Assembly (NCBI GenBank): GCA_017886205.1 | Contig: JAFNEO010000026.1 | Location: 1-49,798 of the forward strand | Source: Candidatus Aminicenantota bacterium | Lineage (GTDB): Bacteria; Acidobacteriota; Aminicenantia; Aminicenantales; UBA8522 | Direction: 5' to 3' | DNA length: 49,798 bases | In this document: piece after piece, positions 48,066-49,798 of the stretch | How positions within the stretch are numbered: the first letter of the stretch is position 1 | Layout: every line of letters starts with the position of its first letter | The notes under the pieces: generated by a model | The model's database searches: none | Told to the model about the DNA's origin: nothing | Seen by the model: only the letters and a program-made list of their open reading frames with translations | Position numbers and translations under genes: made by a program

Positions 48066-49798
48066 AGATTGAAGGTGTAGGAGTATTTGAGCAGGATGGC
48101 CCGGCTGCCGCTCAGCGGCGGATAAGGGATCTTGCCTGGACGGTCCGTATTCAGGACTTCATTGTAGACTAGATAGAGGTCGTTTCCCTCGCGGGGGTTA
48201 TAGCGGAAGCGCACGTTTCCGATGACCAGGTTGTCGGCGCCGTTGTATTGGACGAAAGTGAGGATGGAGAATTTCGTGCCCAGAGTGGCCAGAAGCCGAA
48301 GCTGCACTAGATGAGCGATGAGTTCCTGGCCCCGCTCGGCGAATTTCACCCGGTTGTACTCGTACTGGCCGCTCAGACTTAGCTCGGGCAGGATGCTCCA
48401 GGTCGGCATCGCCATGAGAGTCATCTTCCAGCCGTCATAAAACGAGCCGGCCTCCACCATGGACATGACCCCGAGGAGACCGCCCATCGGGGCGTAGAAA
48501 AAGCCGTCGAAGCCGGAAAATGCATACTCTCCGGGAGGAACGTTAACCTCATCCGAGAACTCGAGCATCTCCCGCAGGCTCTCCTTCTGGAACCGGTAGG
48601 AGAAGTGCCCGCCCCATCCGGACTTGGTGCTGAACTGCCATCCGGGACCGAGTTCGGCCGACTCGATCGTATAATCCTCATTGCGCAAGCTGATCATTCC
48701 CTCGGCACGGATGGAATGAGACTGCAACGGTGACCTCTCTCCCGGGATCCAGCCGTACAGGATCTCCGCCCGGCTGGCCATAAAATCTTCCCGCATCTCA
48801 AAACCCATTCCGGGAACATAATCCTTTCCGGCCCGCGAGAGGTCCAGGTAGGCGCCCAATCCCTTCTGGGTGCGCCGTTCATAGGCGATCCGCAGGCGCG
48901 CCGGGTCGAGAGATATGGGTTTATTCTTCTTTCCGTTCTCAAAAGTCTGAGCCCAGCCGAAGGAGAGATAGTTGTCTCCGGAGACTCGAAGGATACCATC
49001 AAACCCATAGGCTTCGTTGTAAGAGCCGTCGTTTCCGATCCGGGACATGATTATCCCGCCGACATAGGAATAAGGGTTCAGGACGCGGCGCCGGAGGCGG
49101 ATGACTCCGAAATTCTCCCCTGGCAGCGCCTTTTCTTCCTGGGGAGCGGTCTGCATGTCCATGAAGCCGAGGTCCCAGGAACCGGCGCGGCCGATCAGCC
49201 TTACCCCTCCGTAGATAGGGATGACCTGGCTGATCCCTTCTTCCTCGTCCTCGTAAAGACCGAGCCGCCGGCTGTAGAACAACCGATTGAAGGCACCAAA
49301 ACTAAAGTCGAAGACTGAAGCCCGCTCCTGGAAAAAGAGGCGTTTTTCGGGGAAGAACAGAGAATAGCGTGTCAGGTTGACCTGTTGGTCGTCGGCCTCG
49401 ACCTGGGCGAAATCGGGGTTGAGAGTGACATCGAGCGTCAGGTTGCTGCTCAGGCCGTATTTGACGTCCAGCCCGAGTTCAGCCGGAGGAGCTTTGGAGT
49501 GGATATATTCCGTCTCATCGATGTTCAGGTCGTAAGAATAGCCGGCCCCCGCTAGGACGTAGGGCGCGATGTAGAGCGGGTTTCGGCTGCGCAGGCCCTT
49601 GAGTGTAACTTCCTGGGCCTGGGACGGTTTGAAGGCGCTCATGAACCCCCATTTGGGGTAGATGGCGGGGAAAACATCGTTCTCGTTCTTGCGGGCGATC
49701 CAGCGGTAGGAAGTCAAACCCATGATGACATGTCCGTCCTTCTCCTGGAAGCGCAGGCTGGACAGGGGGATCTGCATCTCGACGAACCAGCCCTGGTC
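48062..49798 (-). CDS. DUF5916 exported protein, 5' part beyond the window
   Basis: The frame runs open to the end of the window, where it reads DQGWFVEMQIPLSSLRF. That is the end of a CBM9-like domain, so the signal peptide and most of that domain lie outside. The visible 578 codons contain LNPDFAQVEADDQQVNL and FPEKRLFFQERASVFDFSFG, the DUF5916 hallmarks. A long beta-rich region ends LLKYSYTFNL, consistent with an outer-membrane barrel. It parallels the gene at 28895-31021 but is clearly divergent from it. Function is unknown. Confidence 0.83.
   Translation of the reverse strand, partial: DQGWFVEMQIPLSSLRFQEKDGHVIMGLTSYRWIARKNENDVFPAIYPKWGFMSAFKPSQAQEVTLKGLRSRNPLYIAPYVLAGAGYSYDLNIDETEYIHSKAPPAELGLDVKYGLSSNLTLDVTLNPDFAQVEADDQQVNLTRYSLFFPEKRLFFQERASVFDFSFGAFNRLFYSRRLGLYEDEEEGISQVIPIYGGVRLIGRAGSWDLGFMDMQTAPQEEKALPGENFGVIRLRRRVLNPYSYVGGIIMSRIGNDGSYNEAYGFDGILRVSGDNYLSFGWAQTFENGKKNKPISLDPARLRIAYERRTQKGLGAYLDLSRAGKDYVPGMGFEMREDFMASRAEILYGWIPGERSPLQSHSIRAEGMISLRNEDYTIESAELGPGWQFSTKSGWGGHFSYRFQKESLREMLEFSDEVNVPPGEYAFSGFDGFFYAPMGGLLGVMSMVEAGSFYDGWKMTLMAMPTWSILPELSLSGQYEYNRVKFAERGQELIAHLVQLRLLATLGTKFSILTFVQYNGADNLVIGNVRFRYNPREGNDLYLVYNEVLNTDRPGKIPYPPLSGSRAILLKYSYTFNL

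Noticed and set aside
1..49798. CRISPR arrays, rRNA genes, prophage modules or complete insertion sequences
   Set aside because: No regularly spaced direct repeats, rRNA-like blocks, phage structural genes or transposase motifs were seen. The only recombinase is XerD.

Overview
The window looks like a chromosomal segment of a Gram-negative, GC-rich bacterium of the Acidobacteriota / Candidatus Aminicenantes type. This placement is an inference from gene families and is not proven. The families are a GWxTD-domain exported protein, two DUF5916 exported or outer-membrane proteins, a TonB-dependent receptor with a carboxypeptidase-regulatory-like N-terminus, an FG-GAP/VCBS protein of the CRTAC1 type, a bacterial eRF1-like (baeRF) protein, and TolC/RND efflux. 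Genes are tightly packed, with many 1-4 nt start/stop overlaps. At least seven genes have a -10 hexamer ending 6-9 nt before the start codon, so leaderless transcription appears common.

Layout. 1-2738: a possible 3' tail of an upstream gene, a DUF374 acyltransferase, an exported TPR protein and an exported beta-rich protein. 2747-6453 (minus): an operon of an inactive-looking JAMM protein, AMMECR1 and an exported subtilase, then a methyltransferase. 6454-6889: an intergenic block with repeats and hairpins. 6890-8412: an MBL-fold hydrolase overlapping xerD. 8409-15554: an exported protein divergent from a TetR-TolC-adaptor-RND efflux operon, with overlapping -35 boxes and a perfect 18-bp palindrome. 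15557-18250: a baeRF protein, a pair of inverted repeats, tRNA-Leu(CAG) and a GWxTD protein. 18252-23628 (minus): a TonB-dependent receptor, then a tatA-methyltransferase-ROK kinase operon. 23774-26371: a half-length TSUP permease, then mtnA overlapping tsaD. 26352-31242: a large GT-C-like membrane protein, a DUF5916 protein and a relic of proline iminopeptidase.

31243-36600 is visibly more AT-rich than its surroundings and reads like an acquired surface-glycan island. It holds an 838-aa GT-C protein with a lectin-like jelly-roll insert, a GT-C fragment and a second GT-C transferase. A hairpin-rich GC block borders it on the right. 36656-49798 returns to the GC-rich background. It holds a secreted protein with a duplicated dimeric alpha/beta-barrel fold, a beta-lactamase-family hydrolase divergent from a Tat-type exported ATC-hydrolase homologue, an FG-GAP protein with a small beta-barrel, TonB with a partner, a secreted esterase, an AT-rich symmetrical element, an intact JAMM protease next to a double-GNAT protein, a small monooxygenase-fold protein and a second DUF5916 protein cut by the window end.

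Functional themes are envelope transport (TonB, TonB-dependent receptor, TolC/RND, TatA), exported hydrolases, surface glycan assembly, and housekeeping (tsaD, xerD, mtnA, tRNA-Leu). No CRISPR array, rRNA gene, complete insertion sequence or prophage was seen. The most unusual items are the GT-C protein with two extracytoplasmic beta modules, the two contrasting JAMM contexts, the half-size TSUP and the recurrent leaderless promoter geometry.
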